Position numbers and translations under genes: made by a program. The notes under the pieces were generated by a model, which saw only the letters and a list, made by a program, of their open reading frames with translations, ran no database searches and was not told where the DNA came from. 64,000 nucleotides of DNA, taken from assembly GCA_031262085.1 (NCBI GenBank), contig JAISIN010000042.1, positions 18,049-82,048 on the forward strand, in the 5' to 3' direction. Source of the stretch: Prevotellaceae bacterium (GTDB lineage: Bacteria > Bacteroidota > Bacteroidia > Bacteroidales > Bacteroidaceae). Each line of letters begins with the position of its first letter. Positions within the stretch are counted from its first letter, which is position 1. Below are positions 29,111 through 39,188 of the stretch, piece after piece.

Positions 29111-31468
29111 ATGACAACGAAAAGAACTTTCCTCCTTCCGGCTTTGAGCCTGTTGTGCGGCACACTTGTCGCACAGACGGAATACTCCGTCGACATTCCC
29201 CGCGTGCCGCACACCGTCACTTCGGGACACCTCAACCTCGGTGGCACCAGCCCCACGGGCGGTAGCATCGACTTCAACAGTTTCTATATGAACGTCGACG
29301 GACAGCCGTTCATCCCCATCATGGGCGAGATACACTACTCCCGACTGCCACATCAATATTGGGAGGAGGAGATTCTGAAGATGAAATCGGGCGGCATCAA
29401 CGTCATCGCGACGTATGTCTTCTGGAACATCCACGAGACAAACGAAGGCGTGTTCGACTGGACGGGCGACCGCGACGTGCGCCGGTTCCTCGAGCTGTGT
29501 CGCCAACACGATATGTACACGCTGGTGCGCATCGGTCCCTTCTGCCACGGCGAGATACGCAACGGCGGACTGCCCGATTGGATCTACGGTCGCCCCTTTG
29601 AGGTGCGCTCCAACGACGAGGGCTACCTCTACTACGTCAAGCGCCTCTATCACCACATCGCCGGTCAGCTGCAAGGATTGTACTACAAAGACGGCGGCAC
29701 CCTCATCGGCATCCAACTCGAGAACGAGCTGCAACACTCCGCCGCCCCGTGGTCGTTCGCCTACACCGGACAGCAGACCGAAAGCACCGTCGCCGACTAC
29801 GACGATGCCCTCACCCGCGTCGGCGTGAGCGTGCAGACCGCCCGCAGTGCTTATGCCGAGCAGGGGTCCGAACACTTGGCGATGCTCAAGAAACTTGCCC
29901 GCGACGAAGGTATCATCGCACCCCTCTACACCGTCACCGGCTGGGGCAATGCTGCCATACTGGAGAATGAGACCATCCCCGTCACCTCCGCCTACCCCTA
30001 TCCGTTCTGGGCAGAGCCGTCGCTGTCGCCCTTCTTCCTCTTCAAAGACATACAGCGCAACCCCGACTATGCCCCCGTGCGCTACGACGGCGCGAAGTAC
30101 CCCTCGTTTTGCGCCGAGATGGGTGTGGGCATACAGATAACTTACGCCCGTCGCCCGCGTGTGGCGCCCGAAGCCTCCGAAGCGCTGATGCTACGAACCT
30201 TAGGCTCGGGCAGCAACGGCATCGGCTATTATATGTATCACGGCGGACTGACCCCCCAACGCCCCGGAGGCGGTTTCTTTAGCGACGAACCGATGGGCGT
30301 GCCTAAAATATCTTATGATTTCCAAGCCCCTATCGGTGAGTATGGCAAGGTGAAACCGTCGTATCGCTACCTTCGCATCATCCATCTCTTCTTGGAGAAT
30401 TTCGGCAGCCGACTGGCGCCGATGGGCGTGGTGTTGCCCGAAACAAACGCCGCCATCACTCCCGACAACCGCGAGACGCTGCGCTATGCCGTGCGCTCGG
30501 ACGGACAATCGGGCTTCGTCTTCCTGAACAACTTCCAAGACCACGACACCCGCATCGACCAGCCGGTGAGCGCACTGAACATCAAGCTGACCGGCGAAAC
30601 CATCCGTTTCCCCGCCTTTACGTTGAAACAGGGGGTAAGCGCCATTCTTCCTTTCAACCTCAGCATGGAGGGTGTGTTGCTGAAATACACCACAGCCCAA
30701 CCGCTCGCCAAGGTGCAAACCGACGGCATGGCGCACTACATTTTTTATGCCCACGAGGGCATGGTACCGGTTTATCTGTTTGAAGGGAAAAGTCTTCGCC
30801 GCATCACACCGGGTCTACGGAGTTCTTTCACCATGAAGGGCAATGACGGAAAGAGATTCATTGTCACCACCCTCACCCGGGAACAGGCTTTGAACTTCAA
30901 CCAATGGGAAGAGGGCTTCTGCATCACCGATGCCACGCTACTGCAAGCGGATAATACCATTCGGCTACAAGCTACCAACAACCGCTTCCATTGCATTATC
31001 TCGTCCGACGAGAAGCCGAATTTCGGTCAGTTGAAGCCCACCATTAAGAAACAAGGTCTCTTCACCGAATACACCGTCGAGGTGCCTGCCGTACAGCCTC
31101 GATATGAGGCGAAAGAGGTGAGCAGTCGTCGTTACACCTTCGCCATGAGCAAGACACAATTCACCGAAAACGTGAGCGACCTGCTGCTCGACATCGACTA
31201 TGTGGGCGATAATGCGGTAGCTTTCATCGACGGGCACATGATAAACGACCATCTCTACTACGGCAACTCGTGGCAGATTGGATTGAAACAGTACGCCGAA
31301 ACACTCGATGCCAAAGGTATGTATTTCTATTTCCGTCCGATGCCCCGCAATGCTTCTTACCTGATAGACTTCGATGCCGATAAGCAGCCCGTCTTTGAAG
31401 GACAAACACTGTGTAAAATCAATGGATTGAAGGTAATACCGGAGTATGAGATAAGGTTGGAGATGTAG
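29111..31468 (+). CDS. Glycoside hydrolase family 35 beta-galactosidase
   Basis: PFIPIMGEIHYSRLPHQYWEEEILKMKSGGINVIATYVFWNIHE; LIGIQLENEL; FCAEMGVG. Confidence 0.93.
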   Translation: MTTKRTFLLPALSLLCGTLVAQTEYSVDIPRVPHTVTSGHLNLGGTSPTGGSIDFNSFYMNVDGQPFIPIMGEIHYSRLPHQYWEEEILKMKSGGINVIATYVFWNIHETNEGVFDWTGDRDVRRFLELCRQHDMYTLVRIGPFCHGEIRNGGLPDWIYGRPFEVRSNDEGYLYYVKRLYHHIAGQLQGLYYKDGGTLIGIQLENELQHSAAPWSFAYTGQQTESTVADYDDALTRVGVSVQTARSAYAEQGSEHLAMLKKLARDEGIIAPLYTVTGWGNAAILENETIPVTSAYPYPFWAEPSLSPFFLFKDIQRNPDYAPVRYDGAKYPSFCAEMGVGIQITYARRPRVAPEASEALMLRTLGSGSNGIGYYMYHGGLTPQRPGGGFFSDEPMGVPKISYDFQAPIGEYGKVKPSYRYLRIIHLFLENFGSRLAPMGVVLPETNAAITPDNRETLRYAVRSDGQSGFVFLNNFQDHDTRIDQPVSALNIKLTGETIRFPAFTLKQGVSAILPFNLSMEGVLLKYTTAQPLAKVQTDGMAHYIFYAHEGMVPVYLFEGKSLRRITPGLRSSFTMKGNDGKRFIVTTLTREQALNFNQWEEGFCITDATLLQADNTIRLQATNNRFHCIISSDEKPNFGQLKPTIKKQGLFTEYTVEVPAVQPRYEAKEVSSRRYTFAMSKTQFTENVSDLLLDIDYVGDNAVAFIDGHMINDHLYYGNSWQIGLKQYAETLDAKGMYFYFRPMPRNASYLIDFDADKQPVFEGQTLCKINGLKVIPEYEIRLEM

Positions 31469-31521
31469 GATAGAACTGAACGATGCGTGCAACAATAACG
31501 CTATTGCAGGTTCGTCAATAG

Positions 31522-31557
31522 AAATCCCTGCAACTCTCATCAGAGTAGCAGGGATTC
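31522..31557. terminator. Bidirectional terminator between convergent genes
   Basis: AATCCCTGC-A-ACTCT-catc-AGAGT-A-GCAGGGATT long stem between + GH35 and - GGGtGRT genes. Confidence 0.75.
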
Positions 31558-31584
31558 TTTATAAGAAAAACAATTATGTTACAA

Positions 31585-32595
31585 TTACTTGTTCAGCGCC
31601 GTTGCCACATCTACCGCACAAGCCACGGTACAACCTACCATCGGGTTGTTGCCGATGCCGAGGAAGCCCATCATCTCCACGTGAGCGGGAACCGACGAAG
31701 AGCCGGCAAACTGTGCATCCGAGTGCATACGTCCCATGGTGTCGGTCATGCCGTAAGAGGCAGGACCGGCTGCCATGTTATCGGGATGGAGTGTGCGACC
31801 GGTGCCGCCGCCCGAAGCTACCGAGAAATAGGGCTTGCCTGCTTGGATGCGCTCTTTCTTATACGTACCTGCCACGGGATGCTGGAAGCGGGTAGGATTG
31901 GTAGAGTTACCGGTAATCGACACATCAACACCCTCTTTCCACATGATGGCTACTCCTTCGCGCACGTCGTCGGCTCCGTAGCAGCGCACCTTGGCGCGCG
32001 GACCGTCGCTGTAAGCAATTTCGCGAACCACCTTCAGCTCGCCGGTGTAGTAGTCGAACTCCGTCTGCACATACGTGAAGCCGTTGATGCGCGAGATAAT
32101 CATCGCAGCATCTTTGCCCAGACCGTTGAGGATGCAACGCAACGGCTCTTTGCGCACCTTGTCGGCTTTGGCTGCAATCTTGATGGCGCCTTCGGCAGCG
32201 GCAAACGATTCGTGACCGGCGAGGAAAGCGAAGCACTTGGTCTCCTCGCGCAGTAGCATGGCAGCGAGATTACCGTGTCCGATGCCCACCTTGCGGTCGT
32301 CGGCTACGGAGCCGGGAATACAGAACGACTGCAGACCGATACCGATAGCCTCGGCAGCTTGGTCGGCGTTCTTGCAACCCTTCTTGATGGCAATGGCACA
32401 GCCTACCACGTATGCCCACTTGGCGTTCTCGAAACAGATGGGTTGGGTCTCTTCGCACGTCAGATAAGGATCGATACCTGCGGCGTCGCAGAGGACGTTA
32501 GCCTCTTCGATGTCTTTGATTCCGTTCTCGTTCAGCACAGCAAGAATCTGCTTGATGCGACGGTCTTGACTTTCAAATTTCACTTCTCTAATCAT
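31585..32595 (-). CDS. GGGtGRT family protein
   Basis: Signature SVASGGGTGRTLHPDNMAAGPASYGMTDTMGRMHSDAQFAGSSSVPAHVEMMGFLGIGNNPMVGCTVACAVDVA. Confidence 0.9.
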   Translation of the reverse strand: MIREVKFESQDRRIKQILAVLNENGIKDIEEANVLCDAAGIDPYLTCEETQPICFENAKWAYVVGCAIAIKKGCKNADQAAEAIGIGLQSFCIPGSVADDRKVGIGHGNLAAMLLREETKCFAFLAGHESFAAAEGAIKIAAKADKVRKEPLRCILNGLGKDAAMIISRINGFTYVQTEFDYYTGELKVVREIAYSDGPRAKVRCYGADDVREGVAIMWKEGVDVSITGNSTNPTRFQHPVAGTYKKERIQAGKPYFSVASGGGTGRTLHPDNMAAGPASYGMTDTMGRMHSDAQFAGSSSVPAHVEMMGFLGIGNNPMVGCTVACAVDVATALNK

Positions 32596-32613
32596 AATAC
32601 TTTCCTCCTTCTG

Positions 32614-33315
32614 TTATTCGTGACGTGGATCGATATGTTTCACTGCTCCCTGCTCGGCTGTAACGCGACCATACGTGCCGGTTACCTTTTTCAATGCCTC
32701 GTTGGCATCGGTGCCTTTCTTAATCTCGTCCATGAACTTGCCCAGATGCACAAATTCGTAGCCGCAGATTTGGTCGTCCTTGTCGAGGAAGATTTGCTTG
32801 ATGTAGCCCTCTGCCATCTCCAGGTAGCGGGGTCCTTTGGCAAGCGTGCCGTAGAGCGTGCCTACCTGACTGCGCAACCCTTTGCCCAGGTCTTCCAGTC
32901 CGGCGCCGATGATGAGACCGCCTTCCGAGAAAGCCGACTGCGTGCGTCCGTAGACGATTTGCAGGAACAGCTCGCGCATGGCAGTGTTGATGGCATCGCA
33001 CACCAGGTCGGTGTTCAATGCTTCGAGAATGGTTTTACCCGGAAGAATCTCCGAAGCCATGGCAGCCGAATGGGTCATGCCCGAGCAGCCAATCGTTTCA
33101 ATCAAAGCCTCCTGAATGATACCCTCCTTGACGTTGAGGGTGAGTTTGCAGGCGCCCTGTTGGGGAGCGCACCAGCCTACACCGTGTGTTAAACCCGAGA
33201 TATCGACAATCTCTTTTGCCTTTACCCATTTACCCTCTTCGGGTATCGGGGCAGGTCCGTGGTTGGGACCTTTCTTCACAACACACATGTGTTCCACTTC
33301 GTGTGAATAAGTCAT
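32614..33315 (-). CDS. NifU-like iron-sulfur cluster assembly scaffold protein
   Basis: GVGWCAPQQGACKLTLNVKEGIIQEALIETIGCSGMTHSAAMASEILPGKTILEALNTDLVCDAINTAM. Confidence 0.85.
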   Translation of the reverse strand: MTYSHEVEHMCVVKKGPNHGPAPIPEEGKWVKAKEIVDISGLTHGVGWCAPQQGACKLTLNVKEGIIQEALIETIGCSGMTHSAAMASEILPGKTILEALNTDLVCDAINTAMRELFLQIVYGRTQSAFSEGGLIIGAGLEDLGKGLRSQVGTLYGTLAKGPRYLEMAEGYIKQIFLDKDDQICGYEFVHLGKFMDEIKKGTDANEALKKVTGTYGRVTAEQGAVKHIDPRHE

Positions 33316-33432
33316 AATTACTTTTTTTGATATGGATGTATGTACTAAATATAATGAGTTCACAGCTTGAAAAAGCCGGGCGCAAAGGTAGCTTTTTTTT
33401 GTATTAGTTGCTTGTGCATTAAAATCTTTCTA

Positions 33433-33440
33433 TACCTTTG
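33433..33440 (+). promoter_or_regulatory. -7 box TACCTTTG upstream of the cobalamin riboswitch
   Basis: TAnnTTTG match. Confidence 0.5.
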
Positions 33441-33640
33441 CCGCCGGTTTTGTTGGATATACATCCTTCGATGTACATTCCTGAAAAGGGAATCGGGTGA
33501 AACTCCCGAACAGTCCCGCTGCTGTGAACTCCAACATGATGCACCTGTCCATATACCCTGTGCCACTGCCGTAATCGACGAACGGTGGGAAGGCGGACAA
33601 ACGTGCGGAGTAAGTCAGAAGACCTGCAAAACCTATTCAA
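33440..33640 (+). ncRNA. Cobalamin riboswitch
   Basis: AAGGGAATCGGGTGAAACTCCCGAACAGTCCCGCTGCTGTGAA...GTGCCACTGCC...GGTGGGAAGGCGGACA...AGTCAGAAGACCTGC. Confidence 0.93.
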
Positions 33641-33704
33641 GCAACTGCCTTCGTGGAAAGGGCACGCGCGACGAACAGCATCATTGCCTCGTTTTTTTTC
33701 GAGT

Positions 33705-35702
33705 ATGACTTGTCAGATAGGAAAAGGAGTTCTGCTCCTGCTATTGTGCAGCATCAGCATGGGTACATACGCCCAGCAGCCGAATGACACCCTTGCCGGT
33801 CAGCTGCATCAACTGCCCGAAGTATCGGTGCGGGCGCCGCGTGTCATGCCTGCCCTCACTGCCACCGCACCCCTGCAACAGCTGCGGCGCACGGCGCTGG
33901 AGCGGTTGGGCGTCACTGCCGTGGCGGATGCCGTGCGACACTTTGCCGGTGTGAGCGTGAAGGACTACGGCGGCATCGGCGGGCTGAAGACCGTCTCCGT
34001 GCGCAGCCTCGGGGCGCAGCACACTGCCGTGAGCTACGACGGCGTAGCAGTGAGCGACGTTCAGTCGGGACAGGTCGACATCTCCCGCTTCTCGCTCGAC
34101 AACGTATCCGCCCTCACCCTGACCATTGGGCAGAACGACGACATCTACCGCACCGCACGCATGTTTGCCGCTGCCGGCGTGCTCAACATCGAGACCCAGC
34201 AACCGGCGTTCGACCGACTGCCGTTCAGCCTGGCAGTTCACCTCAAAGCGGGTTCCTTCGGCTACGTCAACCCCTCGCTCATGCTGGCGCAGCGCGTCAG
34301 CCGGCGCGTCAGCCTCTCTGCGTATGCCGACTACCTGCGTGCCGACGGCAACTACCCCTTCAAGCTGTGGAACGGCAACAAGCTGATCGATGCGCGCCGC
34401 AACAACAGCGACATCGACACGTGGCGTGCCGAGCTGAACCTGTTTGCCGACCTGAGCGACAGGCAGACGCTCAAAGCCAAGCTCTACCTTTTCGATTCGG
34501 GGCGCGGGCTGCCCGGCAGCGTCATCTACGACAACCCCTATGCTGCCGAGCGCCTCTACGACCGCAACTACTTTGCCCAGCTGAGCTACGAGCACCGTTT
34601 CTCCGCCCGTTGGAAGCTGAAAGCTGCCGGCAAGTTCAACTATACGTGGAACCGCGACTACAACGACCAGTCGTCGGGCATCACCGATAACCGTTTCCGC
34701 CAGCGGGAGGGCTACCTGTCGGCAGTGTTGTGGGGAGCACCGGCAACGCATCTCTCCTTTTCGCTGGCGCAAGACGTCGCCTATAACACGCTCTCGAACA
34801 CCTTCCCCAACTGTCGGTTCCCGCGGCGCCTCACCTCCCTCACCGTGCTTGTCGGGCACTACCGCCTGTCGCGCTTCACTGCCACCGCCTCTCTGCTCAA
34901 CACCTACATCACCGAGCGTGTGCGCACCGGTGCGGCAGTCCCCGACCGCAGGCGGCTGTCGCCTGCCGTCAGCCTGTCGTGGCTGGCGCTGCCTCGTGCG
35001 GGGGTACGGCTGCGCGCCTCCTATCAGGACATCTTCCGCACCCCCACGTTCAACGACCTCTACTTCCTCTCGTCGGGCAGTCGCAACCTGCGCCCCGAGA
35101 CCACCCGGCAGTTCAACGTCGGCGCCACGTGGAATGCCTCCGCACTGTTGCCTGCCGACCTGTTCACCCTCTCGGTGGACGGCTATTATAATCAGGTGAA
35201 GGATAAGATCGTGGCAGTGCCCACCCTGTTTGTCTGGCAGATGATGAACGTAGGCGAGGTGCAGACGTTCGGCATCGATGCCAACCTCAACGCCCAATGG
35301 CAGTTGGCATCCCGCTACCGGCTCTACCTCACCGGCGCTTACAGCTTCATGCGCGCCATCGACACCACCGACCCCGAGAGCAAGACGTGGCACAACCAGA
35401 TTGTCTATACCCCCCGACACTCCGGCTCAGCCAGCCTCACAATAGAGAACCCCTACGTCAATCTCACCTACAACCTGACGTACGCCTCGGCACGCTACAC
35501 CATGGCACAAAACCTGCCCGAAAACCGCATCGCACCCTACACCGACCATGGCATCTCGCTCTCGCACACCTTCCGTTGGAAACGACAGTCGCTCCGCGTG
35601 CAGCTCGATGCACTCAATCTGGGCGGAAAGAATTATGAAATTATACGTTTCTACCCCATGGCGGGACGGAACTATAAGATAAGTATCAACTACAAATTGT
35701 AA
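33705..35702 (+). CDS. btuB: TonB-dependent outer-membrane receptor, BtuB-like
   Basis: Downstream of B12 riboswitch; plug LERLGVTAVADAVRHFAGVSVKDYGGIGGLKTVSVRSLGAQHTAVSYDGVAVSDVQSGQVD; C-terminal beta-barrel NYKISINYKL. Confidence 0.88.
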   Translation: MTCQIGKGVLLLLLCSISMGTYAQQPNDTLAGQLHQLPEVSVRAPRVMPALTATAPLQQLRRTALERLGVTAVADAVRHFAGVSVKDYGGIGGLKTVSVRSLGAQHTAVSYDGVAVSDVQSGQVDISRFSLDNVSALTLTIGQNDDIYRTARMFAAAGVLNIETQQPAFDRLPFSLAVHLKAGSFGYVNPSLMLAQRVSRRVSLSAYADYLRADGNYPFKLWNGNKLIDARRNNSDIDTWRAELNLFADLSDRQTLKAKLYLFDSGRGLPGSVIYDNPYAAERLYDRNYFAQLSYEHRFSARWKLKAAGKFNYTWNRDYNDQSSGITDNRFRQREGYLSAVLWGAPATHLSFSLAQDVAYNTLSNTFPNCRFPRRLTSLTVLVGHYRLSRFTATASLLNTYITERVRTGAAVPDRRRLSPAVSLSWLALPRAGVRLRASYQDIFRTPTFNDLYFLSSGSRNLRPETTRQFNVGATWNASALLPADLFTLSVDGYYNQVKDKIVAVPTLFVWQMMNVGEVQTFGIDANLNAQWQLASRYRLYLTGAYSFMRAIDTTDPESKTWHNQIVYTPRHSGSASLTIENPYVNLTYNLTYASARYTMAQNLPENRIAPYTDHGISLSHTFRWKRQSLRVQLDALNLGGKNYEIIRFYPMAGRNYKISINYKL

Positions 35703-35719
35703 ACTAAAAAAAAGAACGT

Positions 35720-36805
35720 ATGAAAACAAAATTCTACACAAAGCTCTTCATGGGATTGGCAACCGTGTGCCTGCTTGCCACACTCGCTGCCTGCGACAAA
35801 GACGACAAACCCGAGTTGCCGGACGTTGAGCCGGTCGAACCCGTTCAGGGTTGCTACATTCTCAACACGGGCAACTGGGGACAGAACGATGCCTCCGTGC
35901 TCTGGTATGAGGCGGACGCCGATGCGACCAGCGCCGACCTCTATGCCGAAGCCAACGGAGAGAATCTGGGCGACGTGGCGCAAGACCTTATCGTCTACGG
36001 CTCGAAGGTCTATATTGCTTGCAACGGCTCTGCCAAATTGGTGGTGGTCGACAAGCGCGACTTCAAACTCCTCCGAAACATTCCGCTACTGAACGAAATC
36101 GGGCAACCCGTCAATCCCAACTACCTTACGGCAGCCGACGGCAATGTCTACTTCACCTCAAACGACGGTACCGTGACCCGCTTGGATACCCTGTCGCTCG
36201 ACATCACAGGCAAACTCACCCTCGACGGATTTCCGGCGGCGCTGACCTCGGCGGCAGGCAAGCTCTACATCAACATGAACGACTATAATTTTGACTACAC
36301 AGGAAAGCAAATCGCCGTGGTGAATATTGCCTCGTTCAACCAACCCAAATACTTGGATGTCGTGCTCAACCCCTACGATGTGTGTCTGACCGGCAGCGAC
36401 GGAAACGTCTACTTCATCTCGCAGGGACACTCCGACGGCAACCCGCCGCACACCCTCCAACGCATCGACCCTGCCACCGACGAGGTGACGGTGCTGTTGG
36501 AGGCGAGCAAGATGGCGATGCACGGCGACCTCATCTACTATTACTACGCCGAGTACGGGAAGCCGTTGGAACACATCTCCGTCTACAACATCAAGACCCA
36601 AACGACAACCGAATTTCTCTCGAAAGCGCAACTCGTCGACATCTCCGCGCCCCTTTTTATCGCGGTAGATCCGCATTCGGGCGATGTCTACTTCGGCAAC
36701 TTTAGATATGACTCGAAAGATGACCTCTATATTTATGCTGCCGACGGCACCTTCAGACGGAAAGTCGAATCCGGTGTCTACGTTACAAAGGTAGTATTCC
36801 CATGA
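35720..36805 (+). CDS. Beta-propeller surface lipoprotein, BtuG-like (YncE/DUF5074-type)
   Basis: Lipobox LATLAACD; propeller repeats; position immediately after btuB. Confidence 0.75.
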   Translation: MKTKFYTKLFMGLATVCLLATLAACDKDDKPELPDVEPVEPVQGCYILNTGNWGQNDASVLWYEADADATSADLYAEANGENLGDVAQDLIVYGSKVYIACNGSAKLVVVDKRDFKLLRNIPLLNEIGQPVNPNYLTAADGNVYFTSNDGTVTRLDTLSLDITGKLTLDGFPAALTSAAGKLYINMNDYNFDYTGKQIAVVNIASFNQPKYLDVVLNPYDVCLTGSDGNVYFISQGHSDGNPPHTLQRIDPATDEVTVLLEASKMAMHGDLIYYYYAEYGKPLEHISVYNIKTQTTTEFLSKAQLVDISAPLFIAVDPHSGDVYFGNFRYDSKDDLYIYAADGTFRRKVESGVYVTKVVFP

Positions 36806-37977
36806 AACGGAAAGGTCATGCTTTCATGAACCGGCGTCATCCGGCGGATATATGTCATCATCTGCTCCTGCTGCTCCTCCTGTTCCTTGCCTCCTGCTCC
36901 GGAGGCGGCAGGGGCGGGCAACATACCACATCGGGCGGCGACACCCTCTGCTTGCGCTATGCCGACTACCTGCGCCTCGTCGACTACCCCGACTACACCG
37001 TGGCAGAGCTGCGCAACCCGTGGGACACCACACGTCTGCTGCACACCTATATATTAGTAGATGTCGCCGACACGCTACCCGTAGCCAATCTGCCCGAAGG
37101 CACCGTGGTGCGTACACCCCTAAATCGTACCCTCATCTACTCGTCCGTCCACCTGAGCCTACTCAAAGACTTAGACGCACTCGCTGCCACTGCCGGCGTG
37201 TGCGACCTGAAATACATTCGCATGCCGGAGATTCATGCTGCCGTTCGGAGCGGAGCCATAGCCGACTGCGGCGACAGCATGAATCCCGACATCGAACGGG
37301 TCATCTCCCTGCATCCCGACGCCATCCTGCTATCGCCCTTCGAGAACAGCGGCGGCTACGGGCGTGTGGAGAAGCTGGGCATCCCCCTGATAGAGTGCGC
37401 CGACTACATGGAGCGTAGCCCGCTGGGACGCGCCGAGTGGATGCGCTTCTACGGCCGCCTCTACGGACGGGCGGCGCAAGCCGACAGCCTCTTTGCCGTG
37501 GTGGAGCAGCGCTACCATGCCCTGAAGGAGCAGGCGGCTGTCACCTCCTGCCGCCCCTCGGTGATGTGCGACCTCCTCACCGGCAGCACCTGGTACACCC
37601 CCGGCGGACAGAGCACCGTTGCCCGCCTCTATGCCGATGCCGGTGCCCGTTACATCTTCGCCGACGACACCCACACCGGCTCCCTGCCCTATACCTTCGA
37701 ACGCATCTACGACCGCGGACGCGACGCCGACTACTGGCTGATACGTTATAACCAGCCTGCCGACAAGCGCTACCCCGAGCTGGCGTCCGAGTTTGCCGGC
37801 TACCGCGGCTTCCGTGCCTTCCGGGAGCGCAACATCTACGGCTGCAACACGGGCGTAACGCCCTTCTACGAGGAGGTGCCGTTCCATCCCGACCGCTTCC
37901 TGCACGACCTGATTCTCATCTTCCACCCCGAGCTGCTGCCCGACAGCACGCTGCGATACTACCGGCGGCTGCCGTGA
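36802..37977 (+). CDS. ABC transporter substrate-binding lipoprotein, BtuF-like
   Basis: Overlaps previous stop; LLFLASCSGGG lipobox; NPDIERVISLHPDAILLSPFENSGGYGRVEKLGIPLIECADYMERSPLGRAEWMRFYGRLYG. Confidence 0.85.
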   Translation: MKRKGHAFMNRRHPADICHHLLLLLLLFLASCSGGGRGGQHTTSGGDTLCLRYADYLRLVDYPDYTVAELRNPWDTTRLLHTYILVDVADTLPVANLPEGTVVRTPLNRTLIYSSVHLSLLKDLDALAATAGVCDLKYIRMPEIHAAVRSGAIADCGDSMNPDIERVISLHPDAILLSPFENSGGYGRVEKLGIPLIECADYMERSPLGRAEWMRFYGRLYGRAAQADSLFAVVEQRYHALKEQAAVTSCRPSVMCDLLTGSTWYTPGGQSTVARLYADAGARYIFADDTHTGSLPYTFERIYDRGRDADYWLIRYNQPADKRYPELASEFAGYRGFRAFRERNIYGCNTGVTPFYEEVPFHPDRFLHDLILIFHPELLPDSTLRYYRRLP

Positions 37978-38005
37978 AAAGCAACGCCCGAAGAAATTCT
38001 GTTTT

Positions 38006-38013
38006 TATCTTTG
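38006..38013 (+). promoter_or_regulatory. -7 box TATCTTTG upstream of sigma factor
   Basis: TAnnTTTG match. Confidence 0.45.
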
Positions 38014-38062
38014 TCACTATCCGCTCCCCCCTGCGACTAACGGTTCAAAAAAGGCAATTAAA

Positions 38063-38563
38063 ATGATGAACAAGCAAGAACAACAAGCTTTGGAGGCTGA
38101 CTTCATCGGGATGATACAAGCGCATCGGCGAATCATCTACAAGGTCTGCTCCTGCTATGTCACCGACCGGTCGCCGTTGGAGGATCTGTATCAGGAATCG
38201 GTACTGAATCTGTGGAAGTCCTATCCGAAGTTCCGTCGGGAGAGCGCGCCTTCGACGTGGATCTACCGGGTAGCGCTGAACACCTGCATCTCCGACTTGC
38301 GGAAGAACGACAAGTTCCGCCGGCATGTGCCGCTCGCGTGCTCTGCCGAGACAGCCTTCGAACAGGAGAGCATCGAGGAGGAACTCAAGGAACTCTACCG
38401 CTGCATCCGACAACTCAAGACCCTGGAACGTGCCATCATCTTGCTCTATCTGGAGGAGAAATCCTATCAGGAGATTGCCGACATCACCGGCTTGTCGCGC
38501 GACTGTGTCGCCACACGGCTGCGGCGCATCAAGGTGAAACTGAAACTCATGTCGAATTACTAA
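38063..38563 (+). CDS. RNA polymerase sigma-70 (ECF-type) factor
   Basis: PLEDLYQESVLNLWKSYPKFRRESAPSTWIYRVALNTCISDLR; AIILLYLEEKSYQEIADITGLSRDCVATRLRRIKVKL. Confidence 0.92.
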   Translation: MMNKQEQQALEADFIGMIQAHRRIIYKVCSCYVTDRSPLEDLYQESVLNLWKSYPKFRRESAPSTWIYRVALNTCISDLRKNDKFRRHVPLACSAETAFEQESIEEELKELYRCIRQLKTLERAIILLYLEEKSYQEIADITGLSRDCVATRLRRIKVKLKLMSNY

Positions 38564-38576
38564 AAACAGAAAAGAA

Positions 38577-39170
38577 ATGGAAGTTGATGAATTGAAATCA
38601 CTGTGGGCTTCGCTCGACAGCCGTCTGAGCAAGCAGGAAGAGCTGAAAGCCAGCCTCATTCGGAAGATGATCGATGCCAAATCGGGGCGCTCGCTCCGCC
38701 AACTGATTACCTCGGAAATTGTCAGTGTCATGGTCATGCTGATAGTCCTCCCATTCCTCGTTTTCCTTTGGAAACAATGGGACAGCACGCACATCGCCGT
38801 TCATGCGCTGTTGACGCTCGCCTTTGTGGCTTGCGCATGCTATCTGCCGCTCATACTCTATCGCATCCGCCTGTTGCTGAAGATAGATTTTGCCGACAAC
38901 AACCTCAAGACAAACATCCTGCACATCCAACGCTTCAACAAGCTGTGGCAATGGGAGGTGTTCTCCATACGTCTGTGGCTTCCCGTGTTGCTCCTGCTCA
39001 TGGTGTGGCATTTCATAGAAGCCAAAGCGTCCGTGATAGGATGGACAGCGCTTGCCTGCTGCCTGGTGGCAGCCGCACTCTATACTTATTGGTCGTATCA
39101 AAGGGTGTACAGCAAAAACATCGCCACCATCCGCGACAACCTGGCTGAGCTGGAAGAGAGCAAGGAGTAA
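38577..39170 (+). CDS. Membrane protein co-transcribed with sigma factor (possible anti-sigma)
   Basis: Four predicted TM stretches; 13 bp after sigma gene. Confidence 0.55.
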   Translation: MEVDELKSLWASLDSRLSKQEELKASLIRKMIDAKSGRSLRQLITSEIVSVMVMLIVLPFLVFLWKQWDSTHIAVHALLTLAFVACACYLPLILYRIRLLLKIDFADNNLKTNILHIQRFNKLWQWEVFSIRLWLPVLLLLMVWHFIEAKASVIGWTALACCLVAAALYTYWSYQRVYSKNIATIRDNLAELEESKE

Positions 39171-39188
39171 CCCCCCAAACAACACCCG

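Noticed and set aside
33585-33704. Early start of the btuB ORF
   Set aside because: Would translate through the cobalamin riboswitch; signal peptide begins at 33705.
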